From NCBI RefSeq assembly GCF_001050345.1, contig NZ_LFMW01000001.1, forward strand, positions 372,001 through 436,000: a stretch of DNA of 64,000 nucleotides. Direction: 5' to 3'. The stretch comes from Pseudomonas fildesensis. GTDB lineage: Bacteria > Pseudomonadota > Gammaproteobacteria > Pseudomonadales > Pseudomonadaceae. Position numbers and translations under genes: made by a program. Below the pieces are notes generated by a model. The model had not been told where the DNA came from and made no database searches. It was given only the letters and a program-made list of their open reading frames with translations. This document shows, one piece after another, positions 28,369-39,808 of this stretch (positions are counted from its first letter, which is position 1; each line of letters begins with the position of its first letter).

Positions 28369-29721
28369 TTACAGTCGTCCCAGATCGTTGACCAGAGCTA
28401 ACAACATCACTCCGACCACCAAACTGATACCGATCTGTATCCCCCAACCCTGCACCCGATCCGACAAGGGGCGACCACGCGCCCACTCGACCAGATAAAA
28501 CAACAGATGCCCCCCATCCAATACTGGAATGGGCAACAAATTCAGAACCCCAAGGCTAATACTCAGATAAGCCAGGAAATTCAGGAAATCCGCGACACCC
28601 GACTGGGCAGAAGCGCCCGCCACTTTAGCAATGGTTATCGGTCCACTCAAGTTTTTTACCGAGAGCTCGCCGAACAACATTTTCTTGAGGGATTCGAGGG
28701 TCAGCACACTCATGGTCCAAGTGCGTTTCGCACCCTCGCCAATCGCGGCCAACGGCCCGAAGCTGACCTCACGTACCATCGACGGCGGCCACTCCGGACT
28801 CTTCACTCCGGCACCGAGGTAACCCCCGGCCGCCTTGGCTTCCCCACGAACCGACAGCGTCACGGGGACGTCGATTTGAGCACCCTCGCGCTCAACTTTC
28901 AGCACAATTTTGGTATCAGGCCGTACACGTACCAGGTCGACCACTTGCTGCCAGTCACCCAGCGTCTGGCCATCGAGAGCCAGCAAGCGGTCGCCAGTTT
29001 TCAGACCTGCGGCCTGGGCCGGACCTTTCGGATCCAGCTCGGCAAGCACTGGCGGCAAGGACGGACGCCACGGACGAATACCCAGGGATTTGATCGGATC
29101 CGGCTCATCGGCGCCCTTGAGCCAATGGTCGAGAGCCAGCTCACGCGGGGTCTCGGTGGTGGAATCCTGTTCGCGCACCACCACGTTGACGGTGCCACTT
29201 TCACCCAGGCGGCGTACCAACTGCAGATTGACCGCGCCCCAACCGGTGGTCGGCTCGCCATCAATGGAAACAATTTCCTGCCCGGCAATCAGGCCGGCCT
29301 TGGCTGCCATACTGTCCGCCTCGACCGCACCGATCACAGGGCGAACCTGCTCGCTGCCCATAATGGCCAGGACCCAGAAGAACACCATCGCCAACAGGAA
29401 ATTGGCGATCGGGCCAGCGGCAACAATAGCGATACGCTGACGAACGGTCTTGCGATTGAAGGACTGGTCCAGCTGATCCGCCGGCACTTCGCCTTCGCGC
29501 TCATCGAGCATCTTGACGTAGCCACCCAGGGGAATGGCCGCAATCACGAACTCAGTGCCACGGCGGTCATGCCAGCGCAGCAACGGCATGCCGAAACCGA
29601 CGGAAAAGCGCAATACCTTGACGCCGCAACGACGCGCCACCCAGAAGTGGCCAAATTCGTGGAAGGTAACCAGCACACCCAGAGCAACCAGGGTGCCGAC
29701 AATCATGTAGAGCGCACTCAT
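28369..29721 (-). CDS. rseP: Site-2 metalloprotease RseP (MucP)
   Basis: Inner-membrane zinc protease that cuts the anti-sigma factor RseA/MucA and so frees the envelope-stress sigma factor RpoE/AlgU. 450 residues. HEFGH at 21-25 in the first membrane helix. Two tandem PDZ domains lie in the periplasmic region (AKAGLIAGQEIVSIDG; AQAAGLKTGDRLLALDG). The third ligand motif LPIPVLDGGH is near the C-terminus. It lies between dxr and bamA; the link of stress protease and BamA in one cluster is conserved. Confidence 0.97.
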   Translation of the reverse strand: MSALYMIVGTLVALGVLVTFHEFGHFWVARRCGVKVLRFSVGFGMPLLRWHDRRGTEFVIAAIPLGGYVKMLDEREGEVPADQLDQSFNRKTVRQRIAIVAAGPIANFLLAMVFFWVLAIMGSEQVRPVIGAVEADSMAAKAGLIAGQEIVSIDGEPTTGWGAVNLQLVRRLGESGTVNVVVREQDSTTETPRELALDHWLKGADEPDPIKSLGIRPWRPSLPPVLAELDPKGPAQAAGLKTGDRLLALDGQTLGDWQQVVDLVRVRPDTKIVLKVEREGAQIDVPVTLSVRGEAKAAGGYLGAGVKSPEWPPSMVREVSFGPLAAIGEGAKRTWTMSVLTLESLKKMLFGELSVKNLSGPITIAKVAGASAQSGVADFLNFLAYLSISLGVLNLLPIPVLDGGHLLFYLVEWARGRPLSDRVQGWGIQIGISLVVGVMLLALVNDLGRL

Positions 29722-29774
29722 CTAATTTCTCCGCATTCCAATCCAGTGCCTGAAGGCTCAAACGCGCCCACAAA

Positions 29775-30965
29775 CTAGCGCGCGTTGCGGTTCAACCATT
29801 GTTGGGCCAGGGTCCGGGCCTTTGTATCCGCCTCGAACACTGCCCCCAAATCATTCACGACCACCACGGGCTCAAGCCCCAGGACGTCCTCGATGATACT
29901 CGCGATCTGCGGAAAGCGGATGCGCCGATCAAGAAACGCCGCCACCGCCACCTCATTAGCCGCATTGAGCATCGCCGGCGCGCTGTTACCCGCCTCGGCT
30001 GCTTGTCGCGCCAGACGCAGGCACGGAAAGCGCTGCTCGTCCGGCGCTTCAAAGTCCAGGCGCGCGATGGCAAACAGGTCCAAGGGTGCCACGCCGGAGT
30101 CAATCCGCTCTGGCCAGGCCAGGGCATTCGCGATCGGCGTGCGCATATCGGGGTTGCCCAACTGCGCCAATACCGAACCGTCCACATAGTCGACCAGGGA
30201 ATGAATCACACTTTGGGGGTGAATAACCACCACGACCTGCTCGGGCTGTGCATCGAACAGCCAGCACGCCTCGATCAATTCCAGGCCCTTGTTCATCATG
30301 CTCGCCGAATCCACGGAGATCTTGCGCCCCATAGACCAGTTCGGATGGGCGCACGCCTGGTCCGGAGACACGTGCTCCAACTCAGCCAGCGGGGTCTGCC
30401 GGAAAGGGCCACCTGAAGCCGTCAGCAGAATCCGGCGCACACCGACCTGGCTCAAACCCCGGGCAAAATCACCGGGCATGCACTGGAAGATGGCGTTGTG
30501 CTCGCTGTCGAGCGGCAGCAGCACCGCCCCGCTCTTGCGCACCGCCTGCATAAACAGCGCACCAGACATGACCAGTGCTTCTTTGTTGGCCAGTAGAATT
30601 TTTTTTCCGGCGTCGACAGCCGCCAAGGTCGGACGCAAGCCCGCAGCACCGACGATGGCGGCCACCACGGTATCAACTTCGGCATCGGCCGACACCTGGC
30701 ACAACCCCTCCTCTCCCACCAACACTTGAGTGGCAAGCCCGGCCGCTCGCAGATCATCCTGCAAGCCCCGTGCAGCAGCAGCCTCAGGCACGACAGCGAA
30801 ACGTGGCGCATGGCGCACGCACAGGGCCAGCAACTCACTCAGGCGAGTGAACCCGGTGAGAGCAAAGACTTGATAGCGCTCAGGGTGACGAGCAATGACA
30901 TCAAGGGTACTCAACCCTACCGAGCCAGTCGCGCCCAGCACGGTGACCTGCTGCAGGCGGCTCAC
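29775..30965 (-). CDS. dxr: 1-deoxy-D-xylulose 5-phosphate reductoisomerase
   Basis: Second step of the MEP pathway, NADPH- and metal-dependent. 396 residues from the GTG at 30965 ([17 protein letters not shown]). The GTG overlaps the cdsA stop by 3 nt (GTGA), arguing for coupled translation. An ATG five codons earlier (30980, MDDRF) is the alternative. NADPH-binding [13 protein letters not shown], the metal and substrate blocks [13 protein letters not shown] and [17 protein letters not shown] are complete. The open frame running further upstream lies inside cdsA. Confidence 0.96.
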   Translation of the reverse strand: MSRLQQVTVLGATGSVGLSTLDVIARHPERYQVFALTGFTRLSELLALCVRHAPRFAVVPEAAAARGLQDDLRAAGLATQVLVGEEGLCQVSADAEVDTVVAAIVGAAGLRPTLAAVDAGKKILLANKEALVMSGALFMQAVRKSGAVLLPLDSEHNAIFQCMPGDFARGLSQVGVRRILLTASGGPFRQTPLAELEHVSPDQACAHPNWSMGRKISVDSASMMNKGLELIEACWLFDAQPEQVVVVIHPQSVIHSLVDYVDGSVLAQLGNPDMRTPIANALAWPERIDSGVAPLDLFAIARLDFEAPDEQRFPCLRLARQAAEAGNSAPAMLNAANEVAVAAFLDRRIRFPQIASIIEDVLGLEPVVVVNDLGAVFEADTKARTLAQQWLNRNAR

Positions 30966-31768
30966 GAAGCGGTCATCCATAACAGCACGGCAAAGATCGG
31001 GATCGCGGCAGTGAGGCTGTCGATACGGTCCAGCACGCCGCCATGACCCGGCAGCAGGTTGCTGCTGTCCTTGATCCCGGCCTGGCGCTTGAACATGCTC
31101 TCGGTGAGGTCGCCCACCACCGAGATGAATACAACGATGGCTGTGCCCAGCAGCGCCAGGAGTATTTCCTGCACCGACCAATCACGTACCACACCGACCA
31201 CCAGCGTGATCAGCAGCGTCAATGCCAGGCCGCCATACACGCCTTCCCAGCTCTTGCCAGGACTGACGGCGGGCGCAAGCTTGCGCTTGCCGAAGGCCCG
31301 ACCGGAAAAGTAGGCGCCGATATCAGCCCCCCAAACCAGCACCATCACGGCCAGGATCAACTCGTTGCCGATCGGGAAACGCTTGATCTCCACCAAACCC
31401 TGCCAGGCTGGCAGCAGGATCAACAAGCCAATCACCAACTTGCAGGCGACGCTGGACCACTGGCCACTGGTGCGCGGATAGGTCAGCACCAGGAACGTTG
31501 CCAATGCCCACCACAACACAGACGCGCCCAATACCCAGGGCGCGATGTCCGGAAGGATGTACATCAGGAACAGCAACAGCGCCACGACAGCGGCGTACGC
31601 CACGCGCGGCAACTGAGCGTTGAAACCAGCAAGGCGCGCCCATTCCCAGGCCCCCAAAGTCACGACCAGGCCGATAAACAGCGCAAAGCCGGAACCCTCA
31701 AGCAGGAAAAACCCACACAAGGCAATCGGCAGCAGGATCAGTGCTGTGATGATTCGTTGTTTAAGCAT
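30962..31768 (-). CDS. cdsA: Phosphatidate cytidylyltransferase
   Basis: Makes CDP-diacylglycerol, precursor of all phospholipids, in the inner membrane. 268 residues with about eight hydrophobic helices. The family signature near the C-terminus ([33 protein letters not shown]) is intact. The start lies directly after the uppS stop with no spacer, and the stop overlaps the dxr GTG. Confidence 0.97.
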   Translation of the reverse strand: MLKQRIITALILLPIALCGFFLLEGSGFALFIGLVVTLGAWEWARLAGFNAQLPRVAYAAVVALLLFLMYILPDIAPWVLGASVLWWALATFLVLTYPRTSGQWSSVACKLVIGLLILLPAWQGLVEIKRFPIGNELILAVMVLVWGADIGAYFSGRAFGKRKLAPAVSPGKSWEGVYGGLALTLLITLVVGVVRDWSVQEILLALLGTAIVVFISVVGDLTESMFKRQAGIKDSSNLLPGHGGVLDRIDSLTAAIPIFAVLLWMTAS

Positions 31769-32524
31769 TTAAACCCGGGCTCCAGCTTCGATCTGCTCGC
31801 TCGTTTTACCGAAGCGACGCTGACGGGAAGCGAAATCGGCCAGCGCATTACGCATGGCATCGTGTTTGAAGTCCGGCCAGAACAGGTCGGAGAAGTACAG
31901 CTCGGTGTAAGCCAGCTGCCACAACAGGAAATTACTGATGCGGTGCTCACCACCGGTACGAATACACAAGTCAGGCAATGGCAGGTCGCCAGTCACCAGG
32001 CAGGTTTGCAACAGTTCGGGCGTAATGTCGTCCGGTCGCAGATGACCGGCCAGCACTTCGCGGGCCAGCCGCTGTGCCGCCTGGGCGATATCCCACTGGC
32101 CGCCGTAGTTGGCTGCAATCTGCAGCACAAAACGGTTGGCACCGGCAGTGATAGCCTCGGCTTCGCGCATGGCCGTCTGCAACTCCGGATGGAACCGCGA
32201 GCGATCACCAATGATGCGCAAGCTGATGTGGTTGTCGTTGAGGCGCTTGGCCTCACGACGCAGGGCCTTGAAAAACAGGTCCATCAAGGCGCTGACTTCT
32301 TCAGCCGGTCGCTGCCAGTTTTCACTGGAGAAGGCGAACAAGGTCAACACTTCAACCTTGGCCTCGGCACACACTTCAATCACCGCCCGTACCGCATCGA
32401 CACCCGCTTTATGCCCGGCGACACCCGGCATAAAGCGTTTTTTCGCCCAGCGATTATTCCCGTCCATGATGATCGCGACATGGCGCGGCACCACGGCGGG
32501 CACAGTCTGCTTGGTCTTTTCCAT
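31769..32524 (-). CDS. uppS: Undecaprenyl diphosphate synthase
   Basis: Cis-prenyltransferase making the C55 lipid carrier for peptidoglycan and O-antigen. 251 residues. Catalytic D21 in AIIMDGNNRWAKKR. FSSENWQRP and the RTGGEHRISNFLLWQ signature are present. It directly precedes cdsA and follows frr by 17 nt. Confidence 0.97.
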   Translation of the reverse strand: MEKTKQTVPAVVPRHVAIIMDGNNRWAKKRFMPGVAGHKAGVDAVRAVIEVCAEAKVEVLTLFAFSSENWQRPAEEVSALMDLFFKALRREAKRLNDNHISLRIIGDRSRFHPELQTAMREAEAITAGANRFVLQIAANYGGQWDIAQAAQRLAREVLAGHLRPDDITPELLQTCLVTGDLPLPDLCIRTGGEHRISNFLLWQLAYTELYFSDLFWPDFKHDAMRNALADFASRQRRFGKTSEQIEAGARV

Positions 32525-32541
32525 GAAGGCGTCCTGACCCC

Positions 32542-33099
32542 TTATACGGCCATCAGGTCCTTTTCTTTATCGTCGGTGGCCTTGGTAATCTGAGCCTCCG
32601 CATCCTTGGTCAGCTTATCGATATCGGCGACGGCACGACGCTCTTCGTCTTCGCTGATTTCCTTGTCCTTGACCAGCTTCTTCAGGTCACCCAAGGCATC
32701 ACGACGGATATTGCGCACGGCAACACGTGCATCTTCAGCTGCGCTGCGCGCCTGCTTGGTGAAGCCCTTGCGGGTTTCTTCGGTCAGGGCAGGCATGGAG
32801 ATCAGCAACAACTCGCCGAGGTTGGTCGGGTTGAGGTTCAGGCCGGCGCTTTGGATCGCCTTGTCAACGGCGCCGAGCATGTTGCGCTCGAAGGCCACGA
32901 CTTGCAGGGTGCGCGAGTCTTTTACGGTGATGTTGGCGACCTGGGTAATCGACGTGTCCGTGCCGTAATACGGCACCATCACGCTGCCCAGGATGCTTGG
33001 GTGTGCCTTGCCGGTACGGATCTGACCAAATGCATGGTTCAGAGAGTCCAGGGATTTCTGCATACGCTCTTGAGCGTCTTTCTTGATTTCGTTGATCAT
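32542..33099 (-). CDS. frr: Ribosome recycling factor
   Basis: Splits the post-termination ribosome together with EF-G. 185 residues, the standard length. Typical blocks are [22 protein letters not shown] and [13 protein letters not shown]. Overlaps the pyrH stop by 4 nt. Confidence 0.98.
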   Translation of the reverse strand: MINEIKKDAQERMQKSLDSLNHAFGQIRTGKAHPSILGSVMVPYYGTDTSITQVANITVKDSRTLQVVAFERNMLGAVDKAIQSAGLNLNPTNLGELLLISMPALTEETRKGFTKQARSAAEDARVAVRNIRRDALGDLKKLVKDKEISEDEERRAVADIDKLTKDAEAQITKATDDKEKDLMAV

Positions 33100-33839
33100 T
33101 GTTGGCCTTCCTCGATCAGAGTCCCTTCTGCGCCGCCGTGTACGATGTTCAGCAGGGCGCCGGGCTTGTTCATGTTAAATACGCGCAGCGGCATCTTGTG
33201 GTCGCGGCACAGGCAGATAGCCGTCAGGTCCATTACACCCAGCTTGCGATCCAGCACTTCATCGTAGGTCAGATGATCGAACTTCTCGGCATGCGGGTCT
33301 TTGAATGGGTCTGCAGTGTAAACACCGTCAACCTTGGTGGCCTTGAGCACCACGTCTGCGTTGATTTCGATACCGCGCAGGCACGCTGCCGAATCGGTGG
33401 TGAAGAACGGGTTGCCGGTACCGGCAGCGAAAATCACTACTTCCTTGGCATCCAGGTGGCGCATGGCTTTGCGACGATCGTAGTGATCGGTTACGCCAAC
33501 CATGGAAATCGCCGACATGACGATAGCGGTGATATTCGCGCGCTCCAGAGCGTCACGCATGGCCAGGGCGTTCATCACAGTGGCCAGCATGCCCATGTGG
33601 TCGCCGGTTACCCGGTCCATGCCGGCCGCACTCAGTGCCGCGCCGCGGAACAGGTTGCCACCGCCAATCACCAGACCGACCTGAACACCGATGCCGACCA
33701 GTTGGCCGACTTCCAGCGCCATGCGGTCGAGCACCTTGGGATCGATCCCGAACTCTTCCGAGCCCATCAGGGCCTCGCCGCTAAGCTTGAGTAGAATGCG
33801 TTTATAGCGAGCCTGATAACCACTGCCCTGCTGAGCCAT
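33096..33839 (-). CDS. pyrH: UMP kinase
   Basis: Phosphorylates UMP to UDP; amino-acid-kinase fold, hexameric, bacterial-specific. 247 residues. [12 protein letters not shown] at the start, [13 protein letters not shown] and [16 protein letters not shown] are family signatures. It is 209 bp from tsf with a terminator in between, so it may be transcribed partly on its own. frr overlaps its end. Confidence 0.98.
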   Translation of the reverse strand: MAQQGSGYQARYKRILLKLSGEALMGSEEFGIDPKVLDRMALEVGQLVGIGVQVGLVIGGGNLFRGAALSAAGMDRVTGDHMGMLATVMNALAMRDALERANITAIVMSAISMVGVTDHYDRRKAMRHLDAKEVVIFAAGTGNPFFTTDSAACLRGIEINADVVLKATKVDGVYTADPFKDPHAEKFDHLTYDEVLDRKLGVMDLTAICLCRDHKMPLRVFNMNKPGALLNIVHGGAEGTLIEEGQQ

Positions 33840-33992
33840 TGCGAATCTCTCCTGCGGCGTATTTTTAAAAAATCTTGGCGAGCCGTTTACGGCTTGCGTT
33901 CACTCTAGCCGGACGCTGTCACAGCGCCATCGGAACACGGCTTTGTAAGCCAGTTCCGAGGGTAAGCCAAATAAAATCGGCTTCCCATTTGA

Positions 33993-34026
33993 AAAGAGGC
34001 TGCGCGCGTGAGCGGGCAGCCTCTTT
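33993..34026 (-). terminator. Terminator after tsf
   Basis: 11-bp stem AAAGAGGCTGC / GCAGCCTCTTT, 22 nt past the tsf stop. The 3' arm ends in TTT and is followed by TC on the minus strand. Separates rpsB-tsf from pyrH-frr. Confidence 0.75.
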
Positions 34027-34048
34027 CGGGCGACAGTTGAAAACTGTC

Positions 34049-34912
34049 TTATTGCTTGGCGGCAGCCAGCTGGGCAGCAACTTCTTCAGCGAAGTTGTCG
34101 ACCGGCTTCTCGATGCCGTCACCTACTTTGAAGTAGGTGAAGGAAACGATTTCAGCACCGGCTTTCTTGGCCAGTTCGCCAACCTTGATTTCAGGGTTCT
34201 TGACGAACGCCTGCTCAACCAGGCTCGCTTCAGCCAGGAACTTGCTGATACGGCCTTTGATCATGTTCTCAACGATGTTTTCCGGCTTGCCGGCGATCTT
34301 GTCAGCGTTGAGGCTCAGGAACACGGCTTTTTCGCGTTCGATGGCTTCAGCGGAAACTTCCGATGGCAGCAGGAACTCAGGGTTGCTGGCAGCTACGTGC
34401 ATAGCGATGTCTTTGGCCAGTTCAACGGTGCCGCCTTTCAGAGCGACTGCTACACCGATCTTGTTGCCGTGCAGGTAACCACCAACAACGTCACCTTCAA
34501 CACGTACCAGACGACGAATGTTGACGTTTTCGCCAACCTTGCCGACCAGTACCAGGCGATCAGCTTCTTGAGCTTCGATCAGCGGAGCGGCGTCAGTCAG
34601 TTTGTCGGCGAACGCTTTTTCAACGCTTGCAGCAACAAATGCCTTGAAGTCGTCCTGCAGAGCCAGGAAGTCGGTCTGCGAGTTCACTTCCAGCAGAACG
34701 GCGGTTTTACCGTCTTCTTTCAGAGCGATAGCGCCTTCAGCAGCTACGTTGCCTGCTTTCTTGGCAGCCTTGATGGCGCCGGATGCACGCATGTCATCAA
34801 TGGCTTTTTCGATGTCGCCGCCGGCCTTGGTCAAGGCCTTTTTGCAATCCATCATGCCTTCGCCGGTACGCTCACGCAGTTCTTTAACCAACGCTGCAGT
34901 AATCTCTGCCAT
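34049..34912 (-). CDS. tsf: Elongation factor Ts
   Basis: Exchange factor that reloads EF-Tu with GTP. 287 residues. N-terminal UBA-like domain (LVKELRERTGEGMMDCKKALTKAGGDIEKAIDD), then the TDFLAL-containing core and the C-terminal module. Second gene of the rpsB-tsf operon, separated by a strong hairpin at 35048-35076 that should lower its transcription relative to rpsB. Confidence 0.98.
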   Translation of the reverse strand: MAEITAALVKELRERTGEGMMDCKKALTKAGGDIEKAIDDMRASGAIKAAKKAGNVAAEGAIALKEDGKTAVLLEVNSQTDFLALQDDFKAFVAASVEKAFADKLTDAAPLIEAQEADRLVLVGKVGENVNIRRLVRVEGDVVGGYLHGNKIGVAVALKGGTVELAKDIAMHVAASNPEFLLPSEVSAEAIEREKAVFLSLNADKIAGKPENIVENMIKGRISKFLAEASLVEQAFVKNPEIKVGELAKKAGAEIVSFTYFKVGDGIEKPVDNFAEEVAAQLAAAKQ

Positions 34913-35047
34913 TTCAAAATCCTCTTGGATAGGTTTTCAACCATTCCACCCGATCAAACGGGCGATCAATTCTTCCCGAATCCTCTTGTAGGCCGCTGCA
35001 CGTTACAGATGATGTAGCTGCGCTGCCGACAAATGGTTTTCGAGGTG

Positions 35048-35076
35048 GCAAAAAGGGGGCCAAGCCCCCTTTTTGC
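35048..35076 (-). terminator. Attenuator-type hairpin between rpsB and tsf
   Basis: Perfect 13-bp stem GCAAAAAGGGGGC / GCCCCCTTTTTGC with a 3-nt loop, 26 nt after the rpsB stop. It looks like a terminator in both directions. Partial termination at this place is known for rpsB-tsf in E. coli. Confidence 0.85.
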
Positions 35077-35102
35077 TTACTGAGTCAACGCCAGGGCGTC
35101 AA

Positions 35103-35840
35103 TTACTCAGCGGCAGCTACCGGAGCTTCTTCAACGAACTGCTCGGTACCACCAGCAACGTGGTTGCGACCACGGATTACAGCGTCAGCCATCGAACCCA
35201 TGTACAGCTGGATAGCGCGGATTGCGTCATCGTTGCCTGGGATGATGTAGTCAACGCCATCCGGGCTGCTGTTGGTATCGACTACGCCGATAACAGGGAT
35301 GCCCAGCTTGTTGGCTTCGGTGATCGCGATGCGCTCGTGATCAACGTCGATAACGAACAGTGCGTCAGGCAGACCGCCCATGTCCTTGATACCACCCAGG
35401 GAACGATCGAGCTTTTCCAGGTCGCGAGTGCGCATCAGCGCCTCTTTCTTGGTCAGCTTGGCGAAAGTACCGTCTTCGGCTTGCACTTCAAGGTCACGCA
35501 GACGCTTGATGGAAGCACGGATGGTTTTGAAGTTGGTCAGCATGCCGCCCAACCAGCGGTGATCGACGTACGGCGAACCGCAACGTGCTGCTTCTTCAGC
35601 AACGATCTTGCCAGCGGAACGCTTGGTGCCGACGAACAGGATCTTGTTTTTGCCCTGTGCCAGACGCTCTACGAAAGTCAGAGCTTCGTTGAACATTGGC
35701 AGGGTTTTTTCAAGGTTGATAATGTGGATCTTGTTACGCGCGCCGAAAATGTATTTGCCCATTTTCGGGTTCCAGTAACGGGTCTGGTGACCGAAGTGCA
35801 CACCGGCCTTCAGCATATCGCGCATGTTGACTTGGGACAT
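35103..35840 (-). CDS. rpsB: 30S ribosomal protein S2
   Basis: Assembles late onto the 30S subunit. 245 residues. Starts [27 protein letters not shown], with the signature [40 protein letters not shown] region later. AGGAA lies 5 nt before the ATG. Head of the rpsB-tsf unit, divergent from map. In E. coli S2 represses its own translation through the mRNA leader; the leader here (35841 to about 35975) can form several hairpins. Confidence 0.98.
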   Translation of the reverse strand: MSQVNMRDMLKAGVHFGHQTRYWNPKMGKYIFGARNKIHIINLEKTLPMFNEALTFVERLAQGKNKILFVGTKRSAGKIVAEEAARCGSPYVDHRWLGGMLTNFKTIRASIKRLRDLEVQAEDGTFAKLTKKEALMRTRDLEKLDRSLGGIKDMGGLPDALFVIDVDHERIAITEANKLGIPVIGVVDTNSSPDGVDYIIPGNDDAIRAIQLYMGSMADAVIRGRNHVAGGTEQFVEEAPVAAAE

Positions 35841-36227
35841 GATAGTTCCTTAATAAGTCGGGTTTGGCCTCCACGTATCCCAATGACCAACCAGCGGCTT
35901 CAAGGCCTCCGGCACCCAGGTCATCGTGTCGACACGTGTGTGGATTTAAGCTTTGCGGGGTATCCCCGGAAAGCGGCGCATTTTATACCACAGCAAGGGC
36001 AAAAACGAAACCCGAAATCACCTTTGCCGACGACGCCTTTTGCGCAACCCTTTGAATAGAGCGAATATAACCCCACCTTATAGAGATAACCGATCGCCAG
36101 ACGCTCATGGTTTGCCGCCCGCGTCTGGTAGAATCGCGTTTTTCAGGGATTGTGCGAACTCTGCAACTTTTTGCCGCACGCCCGTAAACCGTATTGATTT
36201 CAGCGCGTCGCGCGAGAGAGAGCCTGT
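35841..36227. promoter_or_regulatory. 387-bp divergent control region of rpsB-tsf and map
   Basis: No gene visible. On the minus strand TATAAAAT (35980-35987) is a good -10 candidate for rpsB. The matching -35 is poor (TTTCGT-like, about 17 nt upstream). This would give a leader of about 135 nt with a CGGGG-ATAC-CCCG hairpin and other stems before the AGGAA ribosome site. That fits autogenous control by S2 as known in gammaproteobacteria. A promoter for map must also lie here; TAGAAT near 36130 is a possible -10. Confidence 0.45.
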
Positions 36228-37022
36228 ATGACCGTTACTTTGAAGACCGCCGAAGACATCGCAGGCATGCGCGTTGCCGGCAAACTGGCTGCCGACGTGC
36301 TGGAAATGATTGCCGAACACGTCAAGCCCGGCGTTACCACCGAAGCGCTCGACCGCATCTGCCACGACTATATAGTCGACGTGCAAAAAGCCATCCCTGC
36401 CCCGCTGAACTACAAGGGCTTTCCCAAGTCGATCTGCACCTCGATCAACCACGTGGTCTGCCACGGGATTCCGGGCGACAAGCCCCTGAAAGACGGTGAC
36501 ACCCTGAACATCGACGTCACTGTGATCAAGGACGGCTACCACGGCGACACCAGCCGCATGTTCCACGTCGGCACCGTGCCGGTCTGGGCCGAGCGCCTGT
36601 CGCAGATCACCCAGGAATGCATGTACAAAGCGATCGAGATCGTCAAACCCGGCTGCCGCCTGGGCGATATCGGTGAAGTGATCCAGAAGCACGCCGAAAA
36701 GAACGGCTTCTCGGTAGTACGCGAATTCTGCGGCCACGGCATCGGCAAGGTGTTCCACGAAGAGCCGCAGATCCTGCACTACGGCCGCGCCGGCACCGGC
36801 ATGGAACTGAAAGCAGGCATGACCTTCACCATCGAGCCGATGATCAACCAGGGCAAGGCCGACACCAAGGTGCTGGGCGACGGCTGGACCGCCATCACCA
36901 AGGACCGCAAGCTCTCGGCCCAATGGGAACACACCCTGCTGGTCACCGACACCGGCTACGAGATCTTCACCTTGCGCGCAGACGATACAATCCCACGCAT
37001 TTCGGGTGCAGCTTCGGCGTAA
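36228..37022 (+). CDS. map: Methionine aminopeptidase, type I
   Basis: Removes the N-terminal Met from new proteins. 264 residues. Metal ligands: Asp in NIDVTVIKDGYHGDTSRMF (two Asp), His in FCGHGIGKVFHEEPQ, Glu in FTIEPMIN and Glu in QWEHTLLVT. The first gene of the plus-strand run map-glnD. Standard length with no extension. Confidence 0.97.
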   Translation: MTVTLKTAEDIAGMRVAGKLAADVLEMIAEHVKPGVTTEALDRICHDYIVDVQKAIPAPLNYKGFPKSICTSINHVVCHGIPGDKPLKDGDTLNIDVTVIKDGYHGDTSRMFHVGTVPVWAERLSQITQECMYKAIEIVKPGCRLGDIGEVIQKHAEKNGFSVVREFCGHGIGKVFHEEPQILHYGRAGTGMELKAGMTFTIEPMINQGKADTKVLGDGWTAITKDRKLSAQWEHTLLVTDTGYEIFTLRADDTIPRISGAASA

Positions 37023-37086
37023 CGGCTGCTCAGGTTTTCCCAAACTGTGTTGTGACTGACTGATAGATAGAAAGGAAAGCCGATCG

Positions 37087-39789
37087 ATGCCCCAGGTGGA
37101 TCCCGAACTCTTCGACCGTGGTCAGTTCCAGGCCGAACTGGCACTGAAGGCGAGCCCCATCGCCGCCTTCAAGAAGGCTATCCGCCAGGCGCGCGAGGTG
37201 CTCGATGAGCGCTTTCGCAGTGGCCGGGACATCCGCCGGCTGATCGAGGACCGCGCCTGGTTCGTCGACAACATCCTGCAAAAAGCCTGGGAACAGTTCA
37301 GTTGGAGCGAAGACGCCGATATCGCCCTGGTGGCGGTCGGCGGCTACGGTCGCGGCGAACTGCACCCCTACTCCGACATCGACCTGCTGATCCTGCTGGA
37401 CAGCGCCGATCATGAGATATTTCGCGATTCCATCGAGCGTTTTCTGACGCTGCTGTGGGACATCGGCCTGGAGGTCGGCCAGAGCGTGCGCTCGGTGGAC
37501 GAATGTGCCCAGGAAGCCCGCGCCGACCTGACCGTCATCACCAACCTGATGGAAAGCCGCACCATTGCCGGCCCCGAGCGCCTGCGCCAGCGCATGCTCG
37601 AAGTCACCAGCACCGCAAATATGTGGCCGAGCAAGGATTTCTTCCTGGCCAAGCGCGCCGAGCAGAAAGCCCGTCACCACAAGTACAACGACACCGAATA
37701 CAACCTGGAGCCTAACGTCAAAGGTTCGCCGGGCGGGCTGCGTGATATCCAGACCATCCTCTGGGTAGCGCGGCGCCAGTACGGCACCCTGAACCTGCGC
37801 GCCCTGGCGGGTGAAGGTTTCCTGGTGGAGAGCGAAAACGCCCTACTGGCCTCGTCCCAGGAATTCATTTGGAAGGTGCGCTACGCCCTGCACATGCTCG
37901 CCGGGCGCTCGGAAGACCGCCTGCTGTTCGACCATCAGCGCTCCATCGCCACCCTGCTGGGCTTCGAAGGCGAAGATGCGAAAACCAGCATCGAAAGCTT
38001 CATGCAGCAGTACTACCGAGTGGTCATGAGCATTGCCCAACTCAGCGACCTGATCATCCAGCACTTCGAAGAGGTGATCCTGGCCCCCGAAGACGAAGCG
38101 CCGCCGCAGCCGATCAATGCGCGCTTCCAACTGCATGACGGCTATATCGAAGCACGCAACGACAACGTGTTCCGCCGCACCCCGTTCGCGATGCTGGAAA
38201 TCTTCGTACTGATGGCCCAGCAGCCGGAAATCAAAGGCGTGCGCGCCGATACCATCCGCCTGCTGCGAGAAAACCGTCACCTGATCGACGATGACTTTCG
38301 CAACGACATCCGCAATACCAGCCTGTTTATCGAGCTGTTCAAGTGCAAGATCGGCATCCACCGCAACCTGCGGCGCATGAACCGCTACGGCATCCTTGGG
38401 CGCTACCTGCCAGAGTTCGGCTTCATCGTCGGGCAGATGCAGCACGACCTGTTCCACATTTATACCGTGGACGCCCACACCCTCAACCTGATCAAACACC
38501 TGCGCAAGCTGCAGTACACCCAGGTGTCAGAGAAATTCCCGCTGGCCAGCAAGCTCATGGCCAAGCTGCCCAAGCCGGAACTGATCTACCTGGCCGGCCT
38601 GTACCACGACATCGGCAAGGGCCGGCATGGCGACCACTCGGAAATCGGCGCAGTCGACGCCGAGGCGTTCTGCCAGCGCCATCAATTGCCGCTGTGGGAC
38701 AGCCGCCTGATTGTCTGGCTGGTGCAAAACCACCTGGTGATGTCGACCACCGCCCAGCGCAAGGACTTGTCCGACCCGCAGGTGATCCACGATTTCGCCG
38801 GGATTGTGGGCGATGAAACTCGCCTCGACTACCTGTACGTGCTGACCGTCTCCGACATCAACGCCACCAACCCGACCCTGTGGAACTCCTGGCGCGCCAG
38901 CCTGTTGCGCCAGCTGTACACCGAGACCAAGCGCGCCTTGCGCCGGGGCCTGGAAAACCCGGTGGACCGCGAAGAGCAGATCCGCCGCACCCAGAGCGCG
39001 GCCCTGGATATCCTGGTGCGCGGCGGCAACGACCCGGACGACGTCGAGCAACTCTGGTCGCAACTGGGCGACGATTACTTCCTGCGCCATACCGCCGGCG
39101 ACGTGGCCTGGCACAGTGACGCGATCCTGCAGCAGCCGGCCGATGGCGGCCCGCTGGTGCTGATCAAGGAAACCACCCAGCGCGAATTCGAAGGCGGCAC
39201 GCAGATTTTCATCTACGCGCCCGACCAGCACGACTTCTTTGCCGTGACCGTGGCGGCCATGGACCAGCTCAACCTGAACATCCACGACGCCCGCGTCATC
39301 ACCTCCAGCAGCCAGTTCACCCTCGACACCTATATCGTGCTCGACACCGAGGGCGACTCGATCGGCGACAACCCCGTACGGGTGAAAAAGATCCGCGAAG
39401 GCCTGACCGAAGCCCTGCGCAACCCGGATGACTACCCGACCATCATCCAGCGCCGTGTACCACGTCAGCTCAAGCACTTTGCCTTCGCGCCGCAGGTGAC
39501 CATCTCCAATGACGCGCAGCGCCCGGTGACCGTGCTGGAACTCAGCGCCCCGGACCGTCCCGGCCTGCTGGCACGCATCGGCGGGATCTTCCTGGAGTTC
39601 GACCTGTCGTTGCAGAACGCCAAGATTGCGACCCTGGGCGAGCGGGTGGAAGACGTATTCTTCATCACCGATGCCGACAACCAGCCGCTGTCCGACCCCG
39701 AGTTGTGCCGCCGTTTGCAGGACGCGATCGTCCAGCAACTAAGCGTGACCCAGGAACCCGGCGTCGAACTGACGCGCCTGACCATTTGA
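37087..39789 (+). CDS. glnD: Bifunctional uridylyltransferase/uridylyl-removing enzyme GlnD
   Basis: Senses glutamine and adds or removes UMP on the PII proteins GlnB/GlnK, setting nitrogen control. 900 residues. The nucleotidyltransferase domain has [17 protein letters not shown] with D97 and D99. The HD domain has H507-D508 in [16 protein letters not shown] and does the UMP removal. Two ACT domains are at the C-terminus (about 705-785 and 815-895; [15 protein letters not shown] in the second). 64 bp downstream of map. The order map-glnD-dapC is conserved in Pseudomonas. Confidence 0.98.
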   Translation: MPQVDPELFDRGQFQAELALKASPIAAFKKAIRQAREVLDERFRSGRDIRRLIEDRAWFVDNILQKAWEQFSWSEDADIALVAVGGYGRGELHPYSDIDLLILLDSADHEIFRDSIERFLTLLWDIGLEVGQSVRSVDECAQEARADLTVITNLMESRTIAGPERLRQRMLEVTSTANMWPSKDFFLAKRAEQKARHHKYNDTEYNLEPNVKGSPGGLRDIQTILWVARRQYGTLNLRALAGEGFLVESENALLASSQEFIWKVRYALHMLAGRSEDRLLFDHQRSIATLLGFEGEDAKTSIESFMQQYYRVVMSIAQLSDLIIQHFEEVILAPEDEAPPQPINARFQLHDGYIEARNDNVFRRTPFAMLEIFVLMAQQPEIKGVRADTIRLLRENRHLIDDDFRNDIRNTSLFIELFKCKIGIHRNLRRMNRYGILGRYLPEFGFIVGQMQHDLFHIYTVDAHTLNLIKHLRKLQYTQVSEKFPLASKLMAKLPKPELIYLAGLYHDIGKGRHGDHSEIGAVDAEAFCQRHQLPLWDSRLIVWLVQNHLVMSTTAQRKDLSDPQVIHDFAGIVGDETRLDYLYVLTVSDINATNPTLWNSWRASLLRQLYTETKRALRRGLENPVDREEQIRRTQSAALDILVRGGNDPDDVEQLWSQLGDDYFLRHTAGDVAWHSDAILQQPADGGPLVLIKETTQREFEGGTQIFIYAPDQHDFFAVTVAAMDQLNLNIHDARVITSSSQFTLDTYIVLDTEGDSIGDNPVRVKKIREGLTEALRNPDDYPTIIQRRVPRQLKHFAFAPQVTISNDAQRPVTVLELSAPDRPGLLARIGGIFLEFDLSLQNAKIATLGERVEDVFFITDADNQPLSDPELCRRLQDAIVQQLSVTQEPGVELTRLTI

Positions 39790-39808
39790 ATCAACAGCAC
39801 CGGCCCCC

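Noticed and set aside
30966..31181. Long N-terminal extension of Dxr
   Set aside because: Lies within cdsA in another frame; the Rossmann motif begins right after the GTG at 30965.
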